From: Ceratodon purpureus
Lineage: Eukaryota; Streptophyta; Bryopsida; Pseudoditrichales; Ditrichaceae
NCBI GenBank assembly: GCA_014871385.1
Contig: CM026425.1
Span: 17,068,637-17,132,636, forward strand
Direction of reading: 5' to 3'
DNA: 64,000 nt
Shown: piece by piece, positions 23,201-33,322 of the stretch
How positions within the stretch are numbered: the first letter of the stretch is position 1
Layout of the letters: each line of letters starts with the position of its first letter
Translations under genes and position numbers: made by a program
Notes under the pieces: model-generated
Databases searched by the model: none
Seen by the model: only the letters and a program-made list of their open reading frames with translations
What the model was told of the DNA's origin: nothing

Positions 23201-23368
23201 ACAGTAAGAACTCTGCAAAGACACGAACAAAATGACTTGGACATGGAGGACGGGGGCATACATCGGACAAGGAAAGGCTATCTATGAAGACCACGAGCTC
23301 AGTACAGTCAGGGCGCAAAGGAGGTCGCCAGCCCGGAAAGGAGATAGTGATCTTACCCGTAGGTCCAT
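20246..23368 (-). CDS. MULE-A accessory protein, C2HC finger, no protease domain
   Basis: This gene has no known function; it is homologous to the MULE-B accessory gene. Likely exons on the minus strand are 23357-23368 (short first coding part), 22880-23032, 21666-22751 and 20246-21542; phases agree, but the 5' end is uncertain. The product, about 849 residues, contains a C-x2-C-x12-H-x5-C zinc finger (near 22490-22560), a Pro/Thr/Lys-rich disordered middle, and a conserved C-terminal region with WDWSPL (21272-21289) followed by an LPCKHNE segment and a helical domain matching MULE-B. The last exon is one base out of phase across a run of nine A (minus strand, 21477-21485): reading is protein-like in one frame before it and another after it. 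Unlike MULE-B, it ends without an Ulp1 domain. Confidence 0.72.
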
Positions 23369-23681
23369 CGCGGCTGCTAATATCCGATGCAGTGCGTAGC
23401 ACTTCCGTCCTCGCCCGCCCACGTCGCCCTGAAAGAAGAGTAGACCACAGCCGATTCCCGCTCCAAGACACAATGTACAGGATGGGGACCAATGTGCAAC
23501 TATGCACTATGAGGAAGGCGAGCGCGAGGATGACGAGGGAGGCGACATAAACACAGCGCCGGCTCTCCAACCACAGGTATCAATGCGCCGTCGCAATCAT
23601 TATTTCACACTCCATGACGGGACGTTCTACTCCTTACCAGCGTCAATGCAGCTAACTAGGACGTCTTCTCCAGGACGGGTT

Positions 23682-24008
23682 AGCACGGCGCTGCAGCAGG
23701 GCGGAGCTCCGCGACGGCGGCAGGAGGGAAGAGAATGGGCGTGGTAGGGCTCCAGCAAGGGAGGGGGTCGGGGCGGGAGATCCACTGTTCGCGGGGGGGA
23801 GGTGAGTCAGCAGCCGACGTGGAGCGCGACGGAGGACGGGACGACGGACGGAGAAGCCTCGTCGGGAGGGAGTCGCGGGTCGGGAACGGGGCTCGGAAGA
23901 CCCAGCGGGGGGGGTCTCGGGACATGGGCGGACTCGGGCTGCCCGAGGGCGAGCGCAGCCCGCGCGGGCCTCCCGCAGAACGCTCGTAGGACTAGAATAC
24001 AGAGATCC
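23682..24008 (-). repeat. MULE-A right terminal inverted repeat
   Basis: Reverse complement of 15387-15713, ending at the outer sequence GGATCTCTG read on the minus strand. Confidence 0.95.
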
Positions 24009-24017
24009 GAGAAAAGT
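24009..24017. repeat. MULE-A target-site duplication, right copy
   Basis: GAGAAAAGT, identical to 15378-15386. Confidence 0.95.
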
Positions 24018-26340
24018 GTCTTGCAATCACGGCCACCTCTACAGTCTAAAAATAGTTTGAGATTACAAAATGAGCTCTAAAACAAATCACACACATGAGA
24101 AACACAATCAAATGACTTACATCGAAGGAATAGTATATTAGAAAAGAGAAGAGCATCAAAGTTGCTACAAAACAAACCAAAATTGCAAGTTGTGGAGGCC
24201 CAATTTGGAGGTACACCATATGTGCTGCCCCACAAGCTCGGCGTCCTTGTGTAGACACAGCTCCGGAATTCGAGGTGGACAGGGCAGCACATGTGGACCT
24301 GCTGCCCTATCTACCCCCAAAACTAGAAGGCCAATCCCACAAGAGAGGGTAGCTGCCCCGAACAACAAAAGATTGCCCCGTCAGCGGTAAAGTGTGCCAC
24401 AGCGTTGGGGAGACCGTTGGGGCTCTGACCACCCGCGTGGGGCAGGCTGTCTTCACAGCTCCCCTTCCCGAAAAAGGCCCTGGAAGCGTGGCCCACGAAG
24501 TGTGATTGATCTCAGTGTGCACAGCTCAGATGGTTGCTCTCTCGTGATCTGTTTTGGGGCCATGGCTGCTTGCTCTCTCGTGATCTGTTTCGGGGCCATG
24601 GCTCATTTGTGTTCAAGGAGGTGTGCCGTGTGCTTGAGGACGGACAGACAGACAGCCAACGTCAAGGCCGGGTGAGAGCGAGAGCGCACTCCGACTGATC
24701 ATCATCACAGCTTCAAGGTAAAATACTCGCAGTGTGATCTTCGTGAGAGATCAGTGTTGTGCGTTGCGGGAGTTGATGCGGTTTGCGGTGCTGAGTCAGG
24801 TGTTCGTCGTTGTGGTCAGTGATTTGGAGTGATGAGGAGGTGAGGAGGTGAAGGTGTTGGATGTGATTATACAGTGCGCATGCATGACTCGGATTTGGGA
24901 GTTTTCTGTTCTTGACCATTTGGGTATGGTGCTGTGCGGTTGTGTGTTTGGGCTGGGTGATTTGTGTTGGTATGTCTGATGGTTTTTTATTTGGTTATGT
25001 GTCTGATGTTTTTTTTGTTTGCTGGTTGGTGGTGGTGTGCGAAGTTGTGGGGTGAGAGAGTGGGGATGATGGTCTGGTTTTTTCTGGCGGGTTAGAGACG
25101 AGTCTGTTCGTGGAGAGGGGTAATTAGAGAGTGTTTGTACGAGCGCGTTGATGTGTTTTGTGATGCCCTGCAAGTGGTAATGGCCATGAGATCGTGGAGA
25201 GTATCTGTGTTGTGTGTTTGGTGTTGGTGTTGTGATCGGGTGGATTGTTTGTGCTTTGTTTTGTGTTGTGGGTTGAGATTGTGAAACGTGCGTGCTCTGT
25301 TTCGGGGCCATGGCTGTGCTCATTGTGAAGTTGTTGTGAGTTTTGTAAGACGGATTGAAGAGTTTTTGGGTGTGTAGTAGCTATGGGCGTGGCGCTTGGC
25401 CTGTTCTGCAGGCGCTCAGCATATGTACCGCTCCATTTGGAGCGCTCAAGCAGCTCCTGAGGCGACGGCATTCGGAATTAGGTCAATTTCGGGGAGTGGG
25501 AATGGCATCAGGATTGAGATGGTTCTCTGCATTTTTGTGATTTTTTCTCTTGTGATGACGATGTTGTAGGATTGATGTTTTCAGGATTGGTTGTTTGCAG
25601 GCCCTTCCAGAGCCTGCGAGGAGTATAATTGAGCCGATTGCAAAGGCTCTTGGTTTGAAATTTATTTAGTTTGAATGTGGTTGTGCCATGTATTTTGGAG
25701 GGATTCCCTCCCTTTGCCACCATGGCTGTCCACATGGATTCACTTTTTCTGCCCCCTTTACTTGCCCCAACAAATACACGCTGCCCCCCTTCAAATGCCC
25801 CACCTCCCGGGCACACTCCAAAAAATTCCTCAAACACTGTTTTTTCACTCCCAAAACTACTGCCCATGCACACCTCCTCAACTCAAGATTGAAAAAGTAG
25901 AGTGCGCGGTATTGATCATTTCCACTTTGGAGGGCTCCCAAAATTCACCATTGTAGAATTTTGATGTGAAAAAAAGTAATTTCGATAATTTACACCATCC
26001 AGATTCTCAAAAAAAAAATTTGGATGAAAAACTGTCAACTGAATGACGGCTGCGAACGGTCGTTTAGGCGTTTAGGGGTTAAAAAACCGGTGAACAAGGT
26101 TGTTAATTCCAACCAATTGCAGACCGTCAAATACTGGGAGATGTTCGAAGTGCTGCAATGGTACTACTGCCATTATCTCTAAACTGTAGAATTCGTTAAA
26201 AGCTTGGCACAGAACTGCTGGTTAGAAGGTGATCGGTATGAGGGTACTCTCTGGAGTCATCCAAACTCAATGTCGACGACAATGGTTTATTACCGAAACC
26301 TTTGAAGCGAACAAGATAAAAACATACTTTGTGCTCTCTT
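24018..26340. other. Host sequence between the two MULEs
   Basis: I cannot support a gene here. A GT-rich block (about 24720-25590) begins at a donor-like CAAG/GTAAAA and ends at a TTTGCAG acceptor near 25600, the look of a 5' untranslated intron. The following short frame (ALPEPARSIIEPIAKALG) ends at 25667. It could be the remnant or 5' end of a gene disrupted here. Confidence 0.3.
24534..24603. repeat. 36-bp tandem duplication
   Basis: Two copies (24534-24569 and 24570-24603) share TTGCTCTCTCGTGATCTGTT and GGGGCCATGGCT. A partial third copy of the second half lies near 25292-25315. Confidence 0.85.
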
Positions 26341-26349
26341 CAGAAGATA
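26341..26349. repeat. MULE-B target-site duplication, left copy
   Basis: CAGAAGATA here is repeated exactly at 40904-40912, directly outside the opposite inverted repeat. Confidence 0.95.
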
Positions 26350-26647
26350 GGAGAACGCTAAATGCCCCGTAGGGAAGGATAGGGCGGGACGGCGCGCCTT
26401 GGCGTCCACCGTGGACTGCCACCGTGGAGGGCCCCGTTTTCCCCGCGTCACGGCTCCCGAGTAACTCCGCGTCCCGGTAACTCGAAACGCGCGTTACATT
26501 GTGACACCCGTCGACTACAACGTGACACTGAACACTGGACATCGACGTGACACAAATTTTTTTAACTGACCGTGACCCACAAAAGATGACGTCACGCCAC
26601 GTCATTCGTCTTCCACCTCCCATTAGGGACTGTCGACTAGGGTTTCC
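26350..26647 (+). repeat. MULE-B left terminal inverted repeat
   Basis: The 298-bp repeat matches the reverse complement of 40606-40903 with three mismatches (about 1%). It contains heptamers at 26501, 26522 and 26547. Confidence 0.95.
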
Positions 26648-26929
26648 ATTAGGGTTCCAGTGTTATGGTTGCCGGGTTTACATTGTTCTGTGTTCTTTCG
26701 GGTGTGCATGTAATCGATTCAGTTTTGGAACCACGTTTCCGAGTGTGTATTCGTTGCGTGCTCATCGCGTAGGAGCGCATATTGACTGGAAACCTTGAAT
26801 GTCAGTTGCGATTTGTAGTGTTTCTGTTTTGTTAATTTATTTGGGATCATTTGTGTAGGAAGAGATCGTCTGTTCTGTGTCAAGGTAGAAGTTGTTTGGC
26901 GTATTCGGTGACTCAACGTGATTGCGATT

Positions 26930-29900
26930 ATGGAGAGGGTGGATCTAAAGAGTACGTTCTTCCCTACTGCCGATGTCAAAGTCGATGACTTTGAGGTAGA
27001 CGTTGATGCTTACGATCTTCAGAAGCTTCAAGTGCAGGCCATCGAGGAACGGGTTCAAATTCCACCCCCGGGCATCTTCGGTCCAAGCGATTTGAGGTGG
27101 GATCTGGAGTATCGTCCGCCCAGGGGTGAGCACAAGAAGTCGCATACTGTCCAGCAATGTTTCGTGCCTACAAGTCGTGTTCATGACTTCATAGAGGGAA
27201 TGCAATGCGGTCGAGAGGGAGCGCAATGCAGATTCCGACCCACGAAGGAGAATCGACGTCCCAATCAAAGCCGAGATGGGCACAAGACTGCCCTTGACTT
27301 CACCCGGTAAGTTAGGTACTGTCACAGTGTATTGTTTTGCGTGTGCGTTTTCCATTACTGTGCACTCTAGGGTTTACGGGTTCTGATGGAACATTCAAAT
27401 TCTACAGCTATAGATGCGAGTATGGGCCGAAGGATTTTTCTCACATTGTGAAGCCAATTACCGAGGACTTACTGCCCAAACCGAAGAAGAAGAAACGTCC
27501 ACCTGATTGCGTCCCCGAAGGCAACTCCATTGCGCCCACACGTAAAGCACGAGCAAGGAGAGTTAAAAATCCAGAGGGGAGGAAACCACCACGCAGGTTT
27601 AAGTCCAAAACTCCTGGATGTGGTGTGGACGCGATGGATTGGATGTTGTCTGGTGCCCCTGCATTGCCCAAGAAGAGACGAGGTAGGAAATCCAAAGGAG
27701 ATGGAGCGGAGGAGAATTCAAGTGGAGACATAGTCCAGTCAGATGCGCCATTGCAGATTCCAGATCTGAATGAGATCCCTGATACTGAAGAAATTAGCGC
27801 AACACCTCCTCCGACTGTGCGGAAAAGAGGACCTCGAAAGAAGAAAGAGACTGACCTTGATGTGCAGTCCAGTGTCACCACTGACACGGCAGCACAGAAG
27901 CCGGTTAGGAGGAGGGCTGGGAAGGCGAAGGCGACTGCGGTAGAGGTGCAATTGTCCTCCACGGCCTCTGGATGCCCCGTTACAGGTGCCCTATCCTCTG
28001 ATCCCGGTTCAGTCGTTGATCCAGTGATTCCTAAGAAACGTGCTCCAAGGAAGTACGTACCTAGGAAGAAGAAGGGATCAACCCCTCCCAAGCATCAGTG
28101 TCACAATGGCGTGGAGGTGAGAATTGGAGGGCGTGAAGGGGAGGTCGTACAAGCTGCTGTCGAAAACCACGAATTCGTGGGAAGTAACTCAGTGCAACCG
28201 GCAAATGTCCCTATGGCAGAGGACCATCCCAGTGTCACAGACTGTCTTACTCCACTCCTGTCTGCGCTGTGTGTCCACGGTGATGATGTGTGCTCACAGC
28301 TGAATGTACCTGGGATACCAAATGGGGAGAATAGCGAACCGGTTCTAGGAGGGCAGCTTGGGGATATATCGATGTTGGTGAAGCAAGCCGAAGCGGAGTT
28401 CGAGAAGGAAGATTCTGGTCGTCAAAAAATAAGGAGAGACTCAAAGAAGAAGTGGGGGGGGTCGATAAAACGGGGATGTTTGGCTCAGTTCACTGTGAAG
28501 ACTCAAGAGTCTTCTTCATGCGCCACATGTGTCGGAGATATGCATACTCCAAGGGAAGCATGTGAACAGAGACGGGTTGGTTGTGCACGGCGGGATGAAA
28601 TCAGGGGATAGGAGCGCTTTCTCAGCCCATTTGTCGCCGGAAATTCGGACATTTGTGGAGGAATGCCTGCGTCGAAAAGACTCTTCAAATCAGATTATGA
28701 AGAAGCATCTGGATATGTTGAAACAATACCAGGCGGAGGGGAAGGATATAACACGGGATCTCCTGCTTACGACTAAAGACATTCGCAATATATCGGGAAA
28801 ACTGGCTCATGAAACGTACATGTTACACAAAAACGACGCGCAGAGTGTTCGAATGTGGGTTCAGAAAAATCCCAGTAAGGTCTTTTACTATACGGAATCT
28901 AATAAGGAGAAACCGGTGCCTGTCCCAGGGGAACTCACAGGGACAAATATGCCATTCACAATTGGGATACAGACGGACTGGCAGAAGAAGATGATGTTAA
29001 AACATGGCCATCGTGGGGGAATTTCAGTCGACGCCACATTCGGAACGAATGAGAAGAAGGTACTAACAATCTAAACCTGATGAACTCATTATGTTGTATC
29101 AGGCTGTAACACTGGTCGTTTCAGCTGTTGTTAACCCGTGACACTGACTTCATCGCCCTGGTTCTGGCATGTTGCAGTTTCCATTGTACACGCTCATGGT
29201 TTTCGACGAATGGCATAATGGCATTCCCGTAGCCTTCATTTTGACATCGAGGTGCGCCGAAGTCAATCTTACACCATGGATGAGAGCTTTAAATGCAAGA
29301 ATGGTCGCTGAACAACCTGACTGGAAACCTGAAGCCTTTATTGTGGATTGTGCCCAAGGAGAAATAAATGCTATAAAGTAATATTTCATACCCCATACCC
29401 GATATTTTATAAATTGTCTTCATAGGATATGTGACACTGCTTTTATTTATTGAGTGTCACAGTGTCACCACAGTATTATATATAAATGTATGTATACGAT
29501 TTTGACATCACTGTTACAATGTTACTTATATTGTGTCCAATTACTTCTACAGTGAGACGTGGCCCAATACTGCCATATTCCTATGCTTGTGGCACGTTCG
29601 GAGGGCCTGGCAGAAGAACTCATGTTACAAGATTGCTGACATCGGGGTACGAGCTGCGATCATGAAGGAGCTCGGTGAGATAATGTACGACCGGTCTTCG
29701 CCACCCGGTGCAGAGGGGAAAGATTGGGCTAAAAAAAAACTAGAGGAGCTGGAGAAAAAATATCCAAAGGAAAACGAGTTCTGGGCATATATGAAAGAAC
29801 AATGGCTAGATAAAGTGCACATGTGGGTGGTCGGTTTTAGGAATTTGAATTATTGCGGCCAGGATACAAATGCAGCCATTGAAGGGTACCACGGCTTTGC

Positions 29901-30729
29901 GAAGTCCATATTGAAGTCTGAACGGAGTAGGATGACGGGAAGAAGAGTGGATTGGTGCATTACTGCTTTGACAGAGGATGTTGTTGACCATTACTGGTAC
30001 AAGGATCTCCGAAAGGAAAAGGGTTTCGTTGACAACAAAAAGATGCAGGATACCGTCGTAGACTCCATTTTGAAGGCCAGAAACATCCCTGACACGGACG
30101 TGACACTGCCAGTGGAGGAAGGTGACACTGCGATGGTCACGTCTACGTCGCATCCACACATGCGGTACACTGTCTATAACCCGGGATCTGAGTGGGGTGT
30201 TTGTAATTGTATTTGGGCACAACGAGGGAACATGTGCAAACATCATGTAAAGGTGGTTATGATGATGAACCCCGACATAGCCGAGGGAACGATTGCACGA
30301 TACTGTGGGAGAATGGCTGGTAATGCTAATGGAGGTTTAGGGCAATTACTAACACCAAGTAGAGCCCAGAATAAGGTACCAGTTGAGGTGTATACCCCTT
30401 TAGGGGATCACACGTCGGTACCTCAAACACCAGTTACTACTCCAAGGAGGGGCCGTGTTATTGATCTTCAAGATACGCTGCGACAGCAGTTTATTCATCT
30501 CCATGAATTAGTCGATGAGGATTCTTTCCTACAGGAACACTTAGTCGCGGAGCTAAATCAAACACTTGGTCGACTACGGAGATTAAAAGTGGAGAAGAGG
30601 GAGGGGAGACTACATCCACTGGCTGGATCTCCTATGTTTGAGACCGTTGACGACGGGATGGGATTCAAGCTTCGTCGACGGAAGGACTTCCTGGAACGGG
30701 GCGGACCCTCGGTGGCACGTCGTCTTTAG
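26930..30729 (+). CDS. MULE-B transposase (DDE, SWIM zinc finger), one frameshift
   Basis: This is a MURA-like transposase homologous to the MULE-A enzyme. Exons are 26930-27306, 27408-29059, 29178-29377 and 29553-30729. Intron positions and phases equal those of MULE-A, and exon 3 is 200 nt in both. Exon 1 encodes the N-terminal block (IPPPGIFGPSDLRW). Exon 2 opens with YRCEYGP, continues through a long Lys/Arg/Pro-rich linker with AT-hook-like stretches, then the zinc-type N-terminal domain (KRGCLAQF, HVNRDG). Catalytic residues are Asp at 29030 (VDATFGTN), Asp at 29346 (IVDCAQGEINAI) and Glu at 29881 (AAIEGYH). A SWIM finger (CNC...CKHH) lies near 30199. In exon 2 the frame must shift between about 28495 and 28520, inside a CTTCTTC run, to keep the match. 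This copy may therefore be inactive, or the shift may be a sequence error. Confidence 0.88.
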
Positions 30730-31093
30730 GTATAGTTTCTCTTCAGATGCTCTGAACGGGACAGAATCCATCCAGAACGTTGCGTCACCGTCACTCTTCG
30801 TCACTGTGACACTGTTCACTAAGTCCACACTGATATGCCCTTCAATCCAGTCGATGTGGTTCTCTTTTTGTTTTCCCCCTTCGTGTACGTCCTCGGGAAT
30901 TTGTTGGGTGGCAGACATGATTCGCATAGGGTTGGTCGTCCACTGTGACATAATGGATCTTATAGTTTTTGGTCTAGGGTTACTATTACTATCTTATCTT
31001 TGGAAGAGGAGAGATATCAGCTGTGGCGGGATTGCAAGTCATGAAGGGGGCGTCGTTCATGCACAGTCATTGGAGGGTTGCGGCTATCAAGCA

Positions 31094-31333
31094 ATGGCGC
31101 GTACTGGAGGCCCATGGAAGAAGAGGAAGCAACGGAGGGACCGTTCTGATGGAGCAGTCGGCAATGGCAGGACAGACACCAATCGTGGAGGTTTTTTTAT
31201 CAATCGAGCGCAATCGGGGTGTGAAGATACCATGGCGGAAGACGGGGTGGAAGCGGATTGGGTTATGAGGCAGTTCTACTCTGGACTCGGCGAGAATGAA
31301 TGGGACAATCTGAGCAATTACAGTGCTAAGTAG
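31094..31333 (+). CDS. Small basic ORF downstream of the MULE-B transposase
   Basis: The 79-residue frame is Lys/Arg/Gly-rich at the start (PWKKRKQRRDRSDG) and acidic at the end (GLGENEWDNL). The open frame extends upstream to 30638, overlapping the transposase end in another frame. It may be a separate exon spliced to the transposase transcript, whose MULE-A counterpart also ends in a basic tail, or a small independent gene. I know no homologue. Confidence 0.35.
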   Translation: MARTGGPWKKRKQRRDRSDGAVGNGRTDTNRGGFFINRAQSGCEDTMAEDGVEADWVMRQFYSGLGENEWDNLSNYSAK

Positions 31334-32080
31334 CGTATTCTAGTGTCACATATAAATTCTTAGCTTCACTTGATCCCGCAATGTATCCTATCTGACCATG
31401 TCAGTGAATGCATATGAATTTAAATATCCTTGACACGGTTTGCTTGAATCCTGTGACACTGTCATTTAATGTGTAATGATGTCTCATTGACTCAGTGTCG
31501 ATTTCTGTGTTAAGTACATGACATCCGATTCTAGATACTCACATCATAAGTTGGGATTCAACTGAAGTTTGAAAGATGTCACAAACTCTATTTAATATTG
31601 CATACGTAAAGATGGTCGCCCATTTTCCGCAAAGAAATACCTCATACACTCCATGTGAAGATGTAAAGAAAAACCTATTTGCACGTGAGAGGGAAATATT
31701 TTGCCCTTATCTGTACAAGTACTCGTGAGTATCGGAGTTTCTTGAATTGAAAGGTGAAAGCATATGAATCAAACCCTTCTCTATTTAGCATGTACTTGAA
31801 TATCTTAACTGTTGTACGTTAGTATTATAGCCAAGTTCTGTTTAATGGTGCTTGATTATGTAAATATCATTTAAGTAAGGAATAATTAACGAGGGCAATT
31901 TCCGTAAGATACCCTTCTATGTACTCCTTAATTGTACCTGAGATATCCCGAGTGTAACGAATTGAAGATACATGTTTTATGACTAAGCGTATTATTCTAT
32001 GACGATTATAAATTGAAGCATTCAGAAATATTGTATCCTACAAAACATAGAACTCGAATTGGATGTTAAATTCCAACTTA

Positions 32081-32127
<47 letters not shown>

Positions 32128-33322
32128 TGGATTATAGAAGTAGTTAATTCCAAACATTGTTACTATTGGATATGTGTATAGGCATAAATGAATTTATCTA
32201 TACACTTACCTTTAATTTTTATATATTTCCCCTCTAAGTCCGAGGACTGTTAACATAATAATACCATGAAGATATTACTAGTTAGCGGAAAAAAAAATGA
32301 TATATAAGATTTAGATAACTCCTAAAAGAATATGCATATAAATTTACACGTCCTATGGCCTAATAAATAATAGAGTAATGTGTTCAAAAGTATATTTAAG
32401 AATTACAATTATATAAAAATACTACGAATAAAAAAACTAATACAAATAAATAAGGTCGTCCAATATCAAGCTTTTTCGCATTGTATGCAATGTGATTGTT
32501 AAACTACATCACAAATCATCACTTTACCATTGACATATAAATATTTAAGTTGTAGATTTTTTAAATTTTTTTTACATACATATAATGTAATATCTTAATG
32601 TAAAATAAATCGTTCAAACGGGTACGGAGAAATTTACATATCATGTACCAAACTGTGAATATAAAATCAGTTACGTTTCCATGAAGAAAATATTCAATGC
32701 AAAATGACAAGTAAGACATTGATAGTTTATTGAAAATAGTTCATTATAAGATATGAAGGACATTATTCGGAACATATACGCTTACAACTCACAATGTAAG
32801 AAAAAATAAATAAATTATATATTAGATTTTAAAATATATCACCATGAAAGAAACGACTTCAGAATTAATACTATAAGTATTTATTTAAAATAAAAAAAAA
32901 GCGTGACATAGACCACAATGTTAGTATACACAGTACTTACGAAATAGTGAAATTGGAAAAACCGATGTACAATGCAAAATAGGAATCAACAATTTCATGA
33001 CTGCTCATATAAGTCAGCTCGAAGAGAGGAAGAAGTACTCACTTTCCTCTTTTTATTCTCCCGACGTGACCAATCGGCAGATACACAATTTTTCCACTCA
33101 ATGTCACAATGTCACAATGTATCACGTGCTGGTTAGTGTCACAGTCTTAAGGGTATCACTATCTTAACATGATTATCCGAAACTTACGTGGCAGAGGAGT
33201 TGCTCGGTCCTCTCACCCGTCTTATTCTATTACTTCTACTCGCATACCTAGATTTCCACTTTACAACACACTAAAATGTACGTACTGATACTTACAGCGA
33301 ATTGCCTACATGTCCCTAACTG
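31334..33322. other. AT-rich spacer between convergent MULE-B genes
   Basis: No gene is evident in about 2 kb. It contains an uninterrupted T run at 32083-32126 and, near the ends, copies of the element heptamer (31343, 31453 and 33136). It probably holds both polyadenylation regions. Confidence 0.7.

Larger units (their letters stand above)
15387..24008 (+). mobile_element. MULE-A: complete Mutator-like element, 8.6 kb
   Basis: The element is bounded by 327-bp inverted repeats that look identical and start GGATCTCTG, flanked by a perfect 9-bp duplication. Inside are a plus-strand MULE transposase gene (15781-18945) and a convergent minus-strand accessory gene (20246-23368), separated by a T-rich stretch. 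Thirteen exact copies of CCAGGAC/GTCCTGG are dispersed through it. Near-identical inverted repeats imply a recent insertion, yet the transposase frame contains a stop codon and the accessory gene a one-base frameshift. Confidence 0.95.

Noticed and set aside
24394-25667. Possible gene with GT-rich 5' intron between the MULEs
   Set aside because: Donor- and acceptor-like sites exist, but no coherent coding sequence or domain follows. It is recorded only as intergenic sequence.
26267-26623. Open frame shared between 26267-26623 and 40543-40959
   Set aside because: It is the translation of the MULE-B inverted repeat. Its recurrence reveals the repeat, not a gene.
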